Origin: Deltaproteobacteria bacterium
GTDB taxonomy: Bacteria; Desulfobacterota; DSM-4660; Desulfatiglandales; HGW-15
Assembly: GCA_030671095.1 (NCBI GenBank)
Contig: DAOVAK010000117.1
Location: 1 to 7,443, forward strand
Reading direction: 5' to 3'
Length of the DNA stretch: 7,443 bases
Shown here: piece after piece, positions 1 through 6,779 of the stretch
How positions within the stretch are numbered: the stretch's first letter is position 1
Layout: every line of letters begins with the position of its first letter
Translations under genes and position numbers: made by a program
The notes under the pieces: model-generated
What the model was told of the DNA's origin: nothing
The model's input: only the letters and a program-made list of their open reading frames with translations
Database searches by the model: none

Positions 1-1339
1 CCATCCCGCCGATTGCGGCTGGCGAAATGAAGGTTCCCGCGCGCTTCGTCTGATAGAAGTGGGTCATAAAGAGCCGATTTTCGCCAGCATCGCAAATAAT
101 AATAGCGTCATCAGAAACGGCTTTACGTATCTCCGCGATAATTCTCTGTGGGAGAATGGGCACCTCATCGGAGGCGAACTCTCGGGCGTTGAAGAAGCCA
201 TGCTTCTTTCGGGCTTCCGCTACCCTTTCTCTCCTTGAGATAAGCGTCTCCTGGGACGGATTCCCCAAAAACCGGATGGCCTCCGTTATCTGAGACAAAG
301 CAACGGCCGCATCACCAATAACAGCGTGTTCACAGGGAAATGTCCAGCCTACATTCTTCGGCTCAATGTCAACCTGAATAAGAATCTGGCGCTGTGGATC
401 AAGGAGTTTTGGATTCTCGCTCGCTGTATCGCTAGGACTGAGTTTTGACCCTACGACAAGCACCACATCCGCTTCGCCCACGACAGCGTTTGCCACAGGC
501 AGGCCAAAGTTCCCAAAAACCCCAAGGGACATCTCGTGGGTCTCTGGGAAAACTCCCTTACCGGAAGCTGTTGTCGCAACCGGGGCGCCCATCAACTCAG
601 CGAGACTTTGCAGCTCAGCATAAGCCTGACTGATGCGGACACCGTTTCCCACAATGATAACCGGCCGCCTAGCCTCCAATAATACCCGTGCAGCAGCTTC
701 AACTCTATTCACATCAGCCGCTGCAGGCGTACCCGGCAGGTAGAACTGGGTGGAGTACAAGCGAGGTATGCTGTCTGGACCCACGCGACCTGCGAGAGCG
801 GCACTATGATAGAGCACCGCCACGGGACCGCGTTCTCCCGTCATTGCATGCTTGATGGCAAGCTGTGTGCTCTGAACGGCCTGCACAGCCTCCTGCACTA
901 CCATGGTTGTCTTAGTTACCCCGGCAAAACTTCGCCTTGCATCATAAGTGCCATACTCACCGGTACCTGCCTGGTAGGGAGCATGATGTGAGAAGGGTAC
1001 GTTATCGGAAAGGTCAGTTATCACCAGCATAGGCGAACTACCATGGTGGGCCTCCAGCATGCCAAGCACTGCATTCGCAATCATGAAAATTCCTTGTCCT
1101 ATGGCCACACCGGGCTTGCCAGTTAGACGACCGTATACTTCGGCCATGACACCAGCTAGAGACTCATGGCGCACGAGGATTGTCCTGATCGAAGACCGAT
1201 GATCATAGAGGGCGTCAAAAAGATACTTCGTGTTGCCGCCGGATATGCCGAAAACCATATCAATGCCTATTTCTTCAAGCACGCGCACAATTGCCTCGGG
1301 CGTAGAGACTTCCTCTTGAAACAACCTTCTCATCGTCAC
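1..1339 (-). CDS. Thiamine-diphosphate-dependent enzyme, acetolactate-synthase-like (C-terminus cut by window edge)
   Basis: One uninterrupted frame of 446 codons runs off the left edge. The likely GTG start at 1339 lies 8 nt after AGGAGG. An in-frame ATG at 1333 is the alternative, but its spacing of 14 nt is poor. The order is that of the ThDP superfamily: an N-terminal PYR domain at about residues 9-180, with the cofactor-activating glutamate in RHES (E59) and YGRLTGKPGVA after it; a central Rossmann-like domain at about 205-350 (RRPVIIVGNGV, DVVLVVGSKL, VDIEP); then the start of the PP domain at about 395 (IICDAGEN). The Mg/ThDP-binding GDG...NN motif lies beyond the window. The usual GPG-N segment after the glutamate reads GQGIFMIANA, so this is probably not a housekeeping acetolactate synthase. 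It also lacks recognisable Xsc features. Expected substrates are 2-oxo acids, but the exact reaction is unknown. It follows a small ORF by 3 nt and may be cotranscribed with the liv genes. Confidence 0.85.
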   Translation of the reverse strand, partial: MTMRRLFQEEVSTPEAIVRVLEEIGIDMVFGISGGNTKYLFDALYDHRSSIRTILVRHESLAGVMAEVYGRLTGKPGVAIGQGIFMIANAVLGMLEAHHGSSPMLVITDLSDNVPFSHHAPYQAGTGEYGTYDARRSFAGVTKTTMVVQEAVQAVQSTQLAIKHAMTGERGPVAVLYHSAALAGRVGPDSIPRLYSTQFYLPGTPAAADVNRVEAAARVLLEARRPVIIVGNGVRISQAYAELQSLAELMGAPVATTASGKGVFPETHEMSLGVFGNFGLPVANAVVGEADVVLVVGSKLSPSDTASENPKLLDPQRQILIQVDIEPKNVGWTFPCEHAVIGDAAVALSQITEAIRFLGNPSQETLISRRERVAEARKKHGFFNAREFASDEVPILPQRIIAEIRKAVSDDAIIICDAGENRLFMTHFYQTKRAGTFISPAAIGGM

Positions 1340-1342
1340 GGC

Positions 1343-1516
1343 TCACCCCTCCTGCAATAAAATAGCCTTTTTTACCGCCTTTTTTATAAGAAATGCCTTC
1401 TGGGGGAAATCTTCGGAAAATGGATTTTTCCCGCTCACCTCCCGTTCCAGCGAAAGGAAATTCTTGAGATCTTCCATCAATACCATCACGGTAGACCGAA
1501 TGGGCGTCGTATTCAT
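1343..1516 (-). CDS. Possible 57-aa small protein upstream of the ThDP enzyme
   Basis: I do not recognise a family. The frame starts with ATG at 1516, which overlaps the TGA ending the preceding (decayed) frame as ATGA. It ends with TGA at 1343, leaving 3 nt before the GTG of the ThDP enzyme. The product has an acidic-to-hydrophobic first half (MVLMEDLKNFLSLERE) and a basic amphipathic tail (AFLIKKAVKKAILLQEG). No signal peptide or membrane segment is seen. No strong ribosome binding site precedes the ATG, so translation would rely on coupling. The two tight junctions and protein-like composition argue for a real gene. The short length and the decayed neighbour argue that it may be a leftover C-terminal fragment. 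A longer overlapping minus frame (1275-1595) looks less protein-like. Confidence 0.35.
   Translation of the reverse strand: MNTTPIRSTVMVLMEDLKNFLSLEREVSGKNPFSEDFPQKAFLIKKAVKKAILLQEG
1348..1353 (-). promoter_or_regulatory. Ribosome binding site deciding a GTG start
   Basis: AGGAGG, followed by GGTGAGCC and then GTG at 1339, gives 8-nt spacing. The in-frame ATG two codons later would be 14 nt away. The site lies within the last codons of the small upstream ORF, as expected for translational coupling. Confidence 0.65.
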
Positions 1517-1830
1517 TCAAGTCCGGATTGGCCACGAAGAGCCTCGTCTGCTTCATCCTCCGACCAATTTTGGGGATCATCGTATGGGATCCCATAGTCG
1601 CTCAAATGGAAGAGAACCTGAATGGTCTCAGGGAACTCCGAACGGCCTGTACGGCCAACCTGGCTACCTCCATCGGGGTCGGTCCGTCCACATCTTTTTC
1701 CATGGGGGCAGCGATTTTCGGAATGGGTGGGCTTATCTAACCTTCATCGAGCACAAGTTCTACTTTTTCTTGGAGATGAATAGAGCTCGCCTCTAGCGGA
1801 GTCTTCTCCTGCTTCAGTATGAGCCTCCAT
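1513..1830 (-). pseudogene. Decayed ankyrin-repeat gene (frameshifts and internal stop)
   Basis: No single frame spans this stretch, but pieces in successive frames line up as ankyrin repeats. A good start exists at ATG 1830, with AGGAAGG 10 nt before it and 27 nt after the livF stop. After a shift near 1805 the frame reads KTPLEASSIH then EKVELVLDEG, then a TAG at 1739-1737. The same frame continues as DVDGPTPMEVARLA (about 1691-1650). After a second shift near 1640 it reads ETIQVLFHLSDYGIPYDD, ending at TGA 1515-1513. The repeated T-P-x-E-x-A and VELVLDEG/TIQVLFHLSDYG patterns match the ankyrin consensus TPLHxAA...EVVxLLLxxGA. The intact form would have been about 105 residues, or two to three repeats. 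The other genes here have long clean frames, so general sequencing error is an unlikely cause. The ankyrin assignment is inference from motifs. Confidence 0.4.
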
Positions 1831-1857
1831 TGTACTTTTTCCTTCCTGAAGATGGGA

Positions 1858-2562
1858 TCATATTCCTAAGTAGGCTTCCTTAACCTGGGGATTGGATAAA
1901 ATCTCTTTCCCCTGTCCCCCTAGGACAACCCTCCCATTCTCAAGAACGTAAGCTTCATCAGCTATAGAAAGTGAGTGAAAAACGTTTTGCTCAACCAGAA
2001 GGACGGTGATCCCCTGCGCGTTAATTTCTTTTACCGTCTCAAAGACCTGCTTGACCAAGAGAGGAGCCAGCCCGAGTGAAGGCTCATCGAGCATTAAGAG
2101 TTTCGGCCGAGCCATAAGTCCTCGGGCAATGGCTAGCATCTGTTGTTCACCACCGCTTAAGGTCCCCGCCAGCTGGTTCTTTCTGTCTTCCAACACCGGG
2201 AATAATCTGAAGACTGCCTCGAGGTTTTCTCCCGTTCCCTTTCTGGCTTGAGGATTGAAAGCACCCAGTTCCAGGTTTTCCAATACCGTCATGTAGGGAA
2301 AAAGGAGTCTGCCCTCGGGAATTTGAACAATGCCCAGCTCAACGATCCGGTGTGGGGGAAGGTTTTCGATCCTCTTGCCGAAAAATTCGATTGTCCCGGA
2401 TGAACACCGAAGAACACCCGAGATGGTATTGAGCGTAGTACTCTTACCGGCACCATTTGAGCCGACAATGGAAACGATCTGGCCCTCCTTTATTCGCAAC
2501 GATACATTCTCTAGGGCTTGAACATCGCCATAATGGGCACTAATATTCTCTAGATCAAGCAA
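1858..2562 (-). CDS. livF: Branched-chain amino acid ABC transporter ATPase LivF
   Basis: This is the second cytoplasmic ATPase of a Liv-type importer, 234 residues, the usual LivF length. Visible motifs are Walker A GSNGAGKST (34-42), Q-loop Q80 in GIVQIPEGR, signature LSGGEQQ (135-141), Walker B LLMLDE with catalytic E160, D-loop SLGLAP, and the LivF-typical EQN (191-193) where other ABC ATPases carry the H-loop histidine. The C-terminal YVLENGRVV is also typical. The start codon is TTG at 2562, preceded by GGGGAGGAG, which also encodes the GEE near the end of LivMG. The gene overlaps livMG by 8 nt, so the two are translationally coupled. It is expected to pair with the LivG half of LivMG. 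Ligand specificity cannot be read from this subunit. Confidence 0.95.
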   Translation of the reverse strand: MLDLENISAHYGDVQALENVSLRIKEGQIVSIVGSNGAGKSTTLNTISGVLRCSSGTIEFFGKRIENLPPHRIVELGIVQIPEGRLLFPYMTVLENLELGAFNPQARKGTGENLEAVFRLFPVLEDRKNQLAGTLSGGEQQMLAIARGLMARPKLLMLDEPSLGLAPLLVKQVFETVKEINAQGITVLLVEQNVFHSLSIADEAYVLENGRVVLGGQGKEILSNPQVKEAYLGI

Positions 2563-4387
2563 GATACTCCTCCCCTAGATAGGCATCGATGACCCTCCTG
2601 TCCCGGGATATCTCCGCCGGGATGCCCTCGGCTATCTTCTCTCCATGATGGAGAACGATTATCCGATGGGAAAGAGTCATTATTGCCTTCATGACATGTT
2701 CAATGATGAACAAGGTAATTCCCTGACGAGAAATTGCCTTGATAATCTCGATAATCTCCTCGGTTTCCCGAGGATTTAACCCTGCCACTACCTCATCGAG
2801 CAGGAGAAGCTCAGGTTTCGTAGCCAGAGCCTTGCCAAGTTCAAGCCTCTTCCGATCAGCAATGGTCAAACTGGAGGCGAGGGAATCCCTATACATCGAG
2901 AGCCCGATAAAATCCAGAACCCTCATGGCTTCCTCCTTGGCCTCACTTGCTCTTCTTACCCGGGAAAATGCACCCACCATTACATTCTCCAAAACAGTCA
3001 TATTGTTGAAAGGCTTGACCAATTGGAAAGTCCTTCCAATATGGCTTAGACAGACCTTATGGGGTGGTTTAAGACCGGTGATTTCGTCCCCTTTGAACTC
3101 AATTCTTCCCGAGTCGGGGGGCAAGAATCCAGTGATTAAATTGAAGATAGTGGTCTTTCCCGCCCCATTGGGTCCGATTAAACCAAGAATCTCTCCCTTC
3201 TTGATCTCAAAACTTATGTCCCTCACCGCGGCCAATCCCCCAAAGCGCTTACTCAAGGATTGAACCCTGAAAAGGGGAGATTTCCCCTCATCAACCCCGG
3301 GGTTCGCATCCTCTGGGTCCGATGCCTCCGAGGTGAAAACGGGAGAAGTAAAAACCCCCTCGCCTCCCCCAGATTGGTCGGAACCGGGAAGCCTCCTCAA
3401 TAATGGCTCATACCAGGTTCTCAGCCAACCAGCAGCCCCATGGGGAAAATAGATCACCGCCACTACCAAGACAATGCCGTAGACGATAAAATTGAGCCCA
3501 GCGGAAATACCTCCCAGATAGCCTCTCAGGAGTACATCCAGAGGGATTAGAATGAATGCCCCTATGATAGGGCCGATCACGGTCCCGAGGCCTCCAATTA
3601 TGGTTAAAAGAGCGAGTTCAATAGAAAAAGGCAGAGAAAAAACCGTATCAGGATCAATAAACAGGAGATACTGAGCATAGAACGTACCTGCAACAGCGGT
3701 GAAGAAGACGCTGATTATCAATGCGACAAGCTTACACCGGGAGGTATTAACTCCGAGAGTCTCTGCGGCGTCTTGATCCTCTCGAAGGCTAATGAGATAG
3801 AACCCGAATCGGGAATTTCTAATGATATAGGAGACGAGAATGATGAGGAGCATCAAGCCAAGAGCAATATAAGCATAAGGGATTTTGCTGCGGAACATGA
3901 AATTCCCTATCTCCGGCTTGAAGGGAATTAACAAACCTACCCCACCTTGGGTTAAACCCCTCCAATAAGAGGCGACATGGCGAAGCACCTCGCCAAAAGC
4001 TATGGTAGCCAAGGCGAAAAAATGGCTCCTCAATCGAAAGCAGGGAACGCCAATTCCGATAGCTACGAGAATCGCCAAGCCAGCCCCGGCTAACATTCCA
4101 AACCAGGGAGAGAGGCCAAATTTCAGCCATAAGAGCGTTGAGGTATAAGCACCTATTCCGAAGAAGGCAGTGTGACCCAACGAGATCTGGCCGGCGAATC
4201 CCCCCACTAAATTCCAGGCCGCTGCCAAGGTCCCCCAGAAGAAGATCATAAGGATAAGGTCTTCGTAAAAGGGATTCCGAGGCAGGATGGGAAGGATAAA
4301 GAGAAATACTACTAAGGCCAGCGGGACGTAGACCTGGGGGTGAAAGGGATTCCGAGAAGTTTTCCTTGAATTTGAGCTCATCTCCAT
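2555..4387 (-). CDS. livM-livG: Fused LivM permease-LivG ATPase of a Liv-type ABC transporter
   Basis: One 610-residue frame joins two subunits that are usually separate. Residues 1 to about 330 are LivM: many hydrophobic membrane segments, the motif GQISLGHTAFFGIGAY (66-81), the ATPase-contact loop LREDQDAAETLGVN (201-214) and IGGLGTVIGPIIGA (264-277). A Gly/Ser/Asp/Glu-rich linker covers about 335-370. Residues 372-610 are LivG: Walker A GPNGAGKTT (405-413), Q-loop Q455, Walker B LLLLDE with E532, AGLNPRE and H-loop H564. The ABC signature is degenerate, LTIADRK (507-513) in place of the usual LSYGQQ/LSGGQ. Both ATG 4387 and ATG 4381 (M3) are possible; the second is better spaced from AAAAGG. 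It lies 19 nt after livH and overlaps livF. LivM-LivG fusions occur in other bacteria, so this is probably natural. Confidence 0.93.
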   Translation of the reverse strand: MEMSSNSRKTSRNPFHPQVYVPLALVVFLFILPILPRNPFYEDLILMIFFWGTLAAAWNLVGGFAGQISLGHTAFFGIGAYTSTLLWLKFGLSPWFGMLAGAGLAILVAIGIGVPCFRLRSHFFALATIAFGEVLRHVASYWRGLTQGGVGLLIPFKPEIGNFMFRSKIPYAYIALGLMLLIILVSYIIRNSRFGFYLISLREDQDAAETLGVNTSRCKLVALIISVFFTAVAGTFYAQYLLFIDPDTVFSLPFSIELALLTIIGGLGTVIGPIIGAFILIPLDVLLRGYLGGISAGLNFIVYGIVLVVAVIYFPHGAAGWLRTWYEPLLRRLPGSDQSGGGEGVFTSPVFTSEASDPEDANPGVDEGKSPLFRVQSLSKRFGGLAAVRDISFEIKKGEILGLIGPNGAGKTTIFNLITGFLPPDSGRIEFKGDEITGLKPPHKVCLSHIGRTFQLVKPFNNMTVLENVMVGAFSRVRRASEAKEEAMRVLDFIGLSMYRDSLASSLTIADRKRLELGKALATKPELLLLDEVVAGLNPRETEEIIEIIKAISRQGITLFIIEHVMKAIMTLSHRIIVLHHGEKIAEGIPAEISRDRRVIDAYLGEEYLA

Positions 4388-4406
4388 ACCTTTTCCGTTT
4401 TCAGAT

Positions 4407-5264
4407 TTATGCCCGACCGAACAGTCCCGTAGGTCTCAACAGGAGTATGAGGATAAATATGACGAAGTATACCGCCTCCTTGAGATGGGGCGAAAGGAAA
4501 AACCCGCTGAAAGCCTCCACCAGGCCGATAATGAGGCCCCCGATGAGGGCCCCGACGAGACTGTTATACCCTCCCAGTATCACCACCACGAAAGCGATCA
4601 GGACAAACATTGCCCCAACGGTAGGAAAGGCATAATAAATGGGGATAAGTATCGCCCCAGCAGCTCCCACACAGGCTATACCAATGCCGAAAGCGATCTT
4701 ATACATCCGGTAAATGTCAATCCCCATGAGCATGGCAGCCCTTTTTTCCTGGGCAAGCGCCCGGATTGCTTTGCCAGTATACGTTCTCTTGAGAAAGGTA
4801 AGCAGGGCAGCTATTATCGCCAGGGCGAGAACGAAAGCCACCAAGCGGGGAGTACTTATCATCAAACCACCCAATGATAAGGTAGAGTATGCAGTCCTCA
4901 CCGTTCGATAATCCGCCTTCCAGAAAAATAGCGCGGCATTCTGCAAGACCAAGGACATCCCGACCGTAACAAATATCTGATTAAGGGGAGGAGCATGGAT
5001 TATGGGTTGAATGATGATTCTCTGGACGGCCCACCCTATGACGAAGAAGATGGGAACTACCATGAATAGGCTAACATAGGGATCCACGCCGTAGAGCTGA
5101 AATAACCAGTACGATGCATACATGCTCAGCATCAGGAATTCGCCATGGGCGAAATTGATGATCTCCACCACACCGAAAATTAACGTAAGGCCGATGCTTA
5201 TCAGGGCATAGATCCCTCCAAGCAACAGCCCGTTAATGATTAGCTGCAGAACCGTGGTCGACAT
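4407..5264 (-). CDS. livH: Branched-chain amino acid ABC transporter permease LivH
   Basis: Inner-membrane permease of 285 residues, the normal LivH length, nearly all hydrophobic helices. Family motifs are GLTLIFGVVEIINFAHGEF (25-43), the QRIIIQPIIHAPPLNQIFVTVG region (81-102), the cytoplasmic ATPase-docking loop AIRALAQEKRAAMLMGID (166-183), and GGYNSLVGALIGGLIIGLVEA near the C-terminus, ending LLLRPTGLFG. The ATG at 5264 has GAGGTG four bases upstream. It is separated from livK by 94 nt holding a strong hairpin and from livMG by 19 nt. It should form the membrane channel with the LivM half of LivMG. The ligand is unknown; related permeases also serve urea, amide and aromatic-acid uptake. 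Confidence 0.95.
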   Translation of the reverse strand: MSTTVLQLIINGLLLGGIYALISIGLTLIFGVVEIINFAHGEFLMLSMYASYWLFQLYGVDPYVSLFMVVPIFFVIGWAVQRIIIQPIIHAPPLNQIFVTVGMSLVLQNAALFFWKADYRTVRTAYSTLSLGGLMISTPRLVAFVLALAIIAALLTFLKRTYTGKAIRALAQEKRAAMLMGIDIYRMYKIAFGIGIACVGAAGAILIPIYYAFPTVGAMFVLIAFVVVILGGYNSLVGALIGGLIIGLVEAFSGFFLSPHLKEAVYFVIFILILLLRPTGLFGRA

Positions 5265-5300
5265 TTCTCACCTCAGGGAAAGAACCCAAGAAATTCAATC

Positions 5301-5329
5301 GGGAAGAAGGGGGGAACCCCCTTCTTCCC
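5301..5329 (-). other. Perfect 13-bp intercistronic hairpin between livK and livH
   Basis: Arms 5301-5313 and 5317-5329 are exact inverted complements (GGGAAGAAGGGGG type) around a 3-nt loop. In minus-strand RNA the 3' flank is GAUUGAAUUUCUU, with no continuous U-run, so it is not a classic intrinsic terminator. Its place just after the binding-protein gene fits an RNA-stabilising or partial-readthrough element that keeps LivK more abundant than the membrane parts. That role is inferred. Confidence 0.75.
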
Positions 5330-5358
5330 TTCCATTCCTCCAGTCCTTCACTACAATC

Positions 5359-6645
5359 CTACTTTACAAAACTGGTCTCGCCTTTCCCTCTCTGTTCCCA
5401 GGTTGGCAGGGGAATCAGAGGTTTCTTCATGCCGAATTCCGCCGGATAGACTACCACCATCTTTTTCTCCTGCCACTGCATTAAAGCAGGGTGAGCCAAG
5501 AGATTCTGCCCAGCAGCCGGATGCACGGGAGGAGCGAACTTCACCCCGAAGCCGAAAATGGTGCCTCCCTTCGGTATGTCCACCTGGAGGGCGGCTTTTC
5601 GAACAGCTTCCGGATCAAGTGAACCTGCTCGGGGAAGAACCTCCTCGAACAGCACACGAGCGCCCACGAAACCAAGGGAAGCATGAGTGGCGGGAAGGTG
5701 TCCAAATTTCTTGTTAAATTTCTCCCGAAATTCCTTCAAGACCGCTTTGGTTTTGGCATTCAAAACGTCCGGGTTTATGCCAATGGCGGGGTCTATGTTG
5801 AAGATATAGTTGGCCTCCTCGCCAAAGGTCTTTGCCCAGTCTGGCATACCGTGACAGGCCCCGGTGCCGATGAAGGCTTTTACATTGAGATTCGCCTCCT
5901 TTGCCTGACGCCAGAACAACAGTCCATCTTGAAGGTAACTGGTGGCGATAATTGCATCGGGCTTTCGGGCTTTAAACCTCATCACCACAGGTGAGAGGTC
6001 CACGGTTTTGTGGCTGTAGCTGTCGGTAGCCACCACATTCATTCCCAGTGCCATAGCATGCTTGGCTGCATTACTACCCACTGTGGTCCCGTAAAGAGAA
6101 TCCTCGAACATAATAGCCACCTTCATCGCCTTAGGGTCTATGCCCAACGTGGGGGCTAGCACCTCCTTGACAAAGTCTGCCGCCATACTACCAAATTGAC
6201 CAGCTCTGGGACATGTCCTGAAAAGATATTTGAAACCCCTCTCCGTAATGGGATCAGCAATTGCCCCCTGTTCCCAGTAGATGACCTTGTTTCTTTCGGC
6301 AACCCCGCTGGCAGCGTAGGATCGAGAACTGGAATAGGTCCCAAAAATGAGCTTCATTCCCTTTACGGAAATGAGTCGTTCACATTCGGTCATGGCCTTC
6401 TTAGGATCAACTCCATCTCCCTTGACCCATTCAATCTGCTTCCCCCAGAGACCACCTTTCTCATTTACGATATCTGCTGCAACAGTAGCTCCGTTAAAGG
6501 ACTCCTGGCCAAGCAGCGCTAAAGGTCCGCTAAATGGAAACAGGGCCCCTATCCTCACCTTCTCGGCGGCCATCACTGCGGGAGAAGCACATAATATGAA
6601 CACCAGCAGTGACGCCACTAGCAATCCAATTGTGCTTTTTCTCAT
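5359..6645 (-). CDS. livK: Periplasmic substrate-binding protein LivK-like (Peripla_BP_6)
   Basis: Extracytoplasmic receptor of the importer, 428 residues. The start is set at ATG 6645, not the in-frame ATG 6663, because GGAGG (6653-6657) sits 7 nt before 6645 and lies inside the longer version. The protein then begins with a clean signal peptide: MRKS, a hydrophobic core (residues 5-20), and a predicted signal peptidase I cut after VMA (26). C19 lacks a good lipobox. The mature part starts KVRIGALFPFSGPLALLG, the standard type I binding-fold opening, followed by YSSSRSYAASGVAE and WEQGAIADPITERGFKYLFR, which line the ligand cleft in this family, and VAIMFEDSLYGTTVG at the second lobe. It is longer than E. 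coli LivJ/LivK (about 345 mature residues), like many receptors for non-classical ligands. It is first in the operon behind its own promoter and a long leader. Ligand unassigned. Confidence 0.93.
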   Translation of the reverse strand: MRKSTIGLLVASLLVFILCASPAVMAAEKVRIGALFPFSGPLALLGQESFNGATVAADIVNEKGGLWGKQIEWVKGDGVDPKKAMTECERLISVKGMKLIFGTYSSSRSYAASGVAERNKVIYWEQGAIADPITERGFKYLFRTCPRAGQFGSMAADFVKEVLAPTLGIDPKAMKVAIMFEDSLYGTTVGSNAAKHAMALGMNVVATDSYSHKTVDLSPVVMRFKARKPDAIIATSYLQDGLLFWRQAKEANLNVKAFIGTGACHGMPDWAKTFGEEANYIFNIDPAIGINPDVLNAKTKAVLKEFREKFNKKFGHLPATHASLGFVGARVLFEEVLPRAGSLDPEAVRKAALQVDIPKGGTIFGFGVKFAPPVHPAAGQNLLAHPALMQWQEKKMVVVYPAEFGMKKPLIPLPTWEQRGKGETSFVK

Positions 6646-6708
6646 TTCTTGTCCTCCTTTCATTGCTGAAGAACCAATTATGCTTTTGCTCGTTTCTTCA
6701 CCCCCTTT
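6625..6708 (-). repeat. In-frame 48-bp-period duplication of the livK translation start
   Basis: Segments 6625-6660 (true livK start with its ribosome binding site) and 6673-6708 are direct repeats, 29 of 36 positions identical by my alignment, with a period of 48 bp (16 codons). In the upstream copy the start codon ATG has become ACG (6693-6691) and GGAGG has become GGGGG. The copy reads T-S-K-S-I-I-G in frame with real livK M-R-K-S-T-I-G. It is best read as an old tandem duplication whose upstream start has decayed. Confidence 0.65.
6653..6657 (-). promoter_or_regulatory. livK ribosome binding site that fixes the start at 6645
   Basis: AAAGGAGG, then ACAAGAA, then ATG. GGAGG is 7 nt from the ATG at 6645 and lies within the codons that a start at 6663 would need. 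Confidence 0.8.
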
Positions 6709-6742
6709 CGGTCTATATAGCCTTGTCCAGAAGTTGGAAACC

Positions 6743-6753
6743 TCACCTCCTTT
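6743..6753 (-). promoter_or_regulatory. Orphan full-length Shine-Dalgarno sequence
   Basis: AAAGGAGGTGA in the minus strand matches the whole 16S anti-Shine-Dalgarno, yet no ATG, GTG or TTG lies 4-12 nt downstream. A GTG overlapping the motif itself would open a 22-codon frame. It may be a relic start site, a ribosome standby site or a regulatory sequence in the livK leader. Confidence 0.4.
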
Positions 6754-6779
6754 CTCTCAATGAGAATTTATTCACTCGT

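Noticed and set aside
1..1339. Possible frameshifts in the ThDP gene, since no closed frame is evident within the window.
   Set aside because: Reading codon by codon gives one open frame of 446 codons to the edge; it just lacks a stop inside the window.
1366..1389. Two A-AAA-AAG heptamers in phase, like -1 frameshift slippery sites.
   Set aside because: They simply encode the KKAVKKA repeat; the -1 product would be a short unrelated tail and no stimulatory structure is evident.
1275..1595. A 106-codon minus-strand frame overlapping the ThDP enzyme start.
   Set aside because: It runs 65 nt into a solid coding frame, has no good ribosome site, and its sequence is less protein-like than the 57-codon frame.
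1528..1740. A plus-strand 70-codon frame with a hydrophobic, protein-like C-terminal half.
   Set aside because: It is antisense to the ankyrin-like pieces, has no ribosome site, and all neighbours run on the minus strand. I could not match it to a family.
5301..5329. Intrinsic terminator after livK.
   Set aside because: The stem is strong but the downstream RNA is GAUUGAAUUUCUU without a U-run, and the remaining essential importer genes follow on the same strand.
6646..6663. A six-codon longer livK beginning at ATG 6663.
   Set aside because: Its codons contain the ribosome binding site for ATG 6645, and the longer N-terminus would spoil a standard signal peptide.
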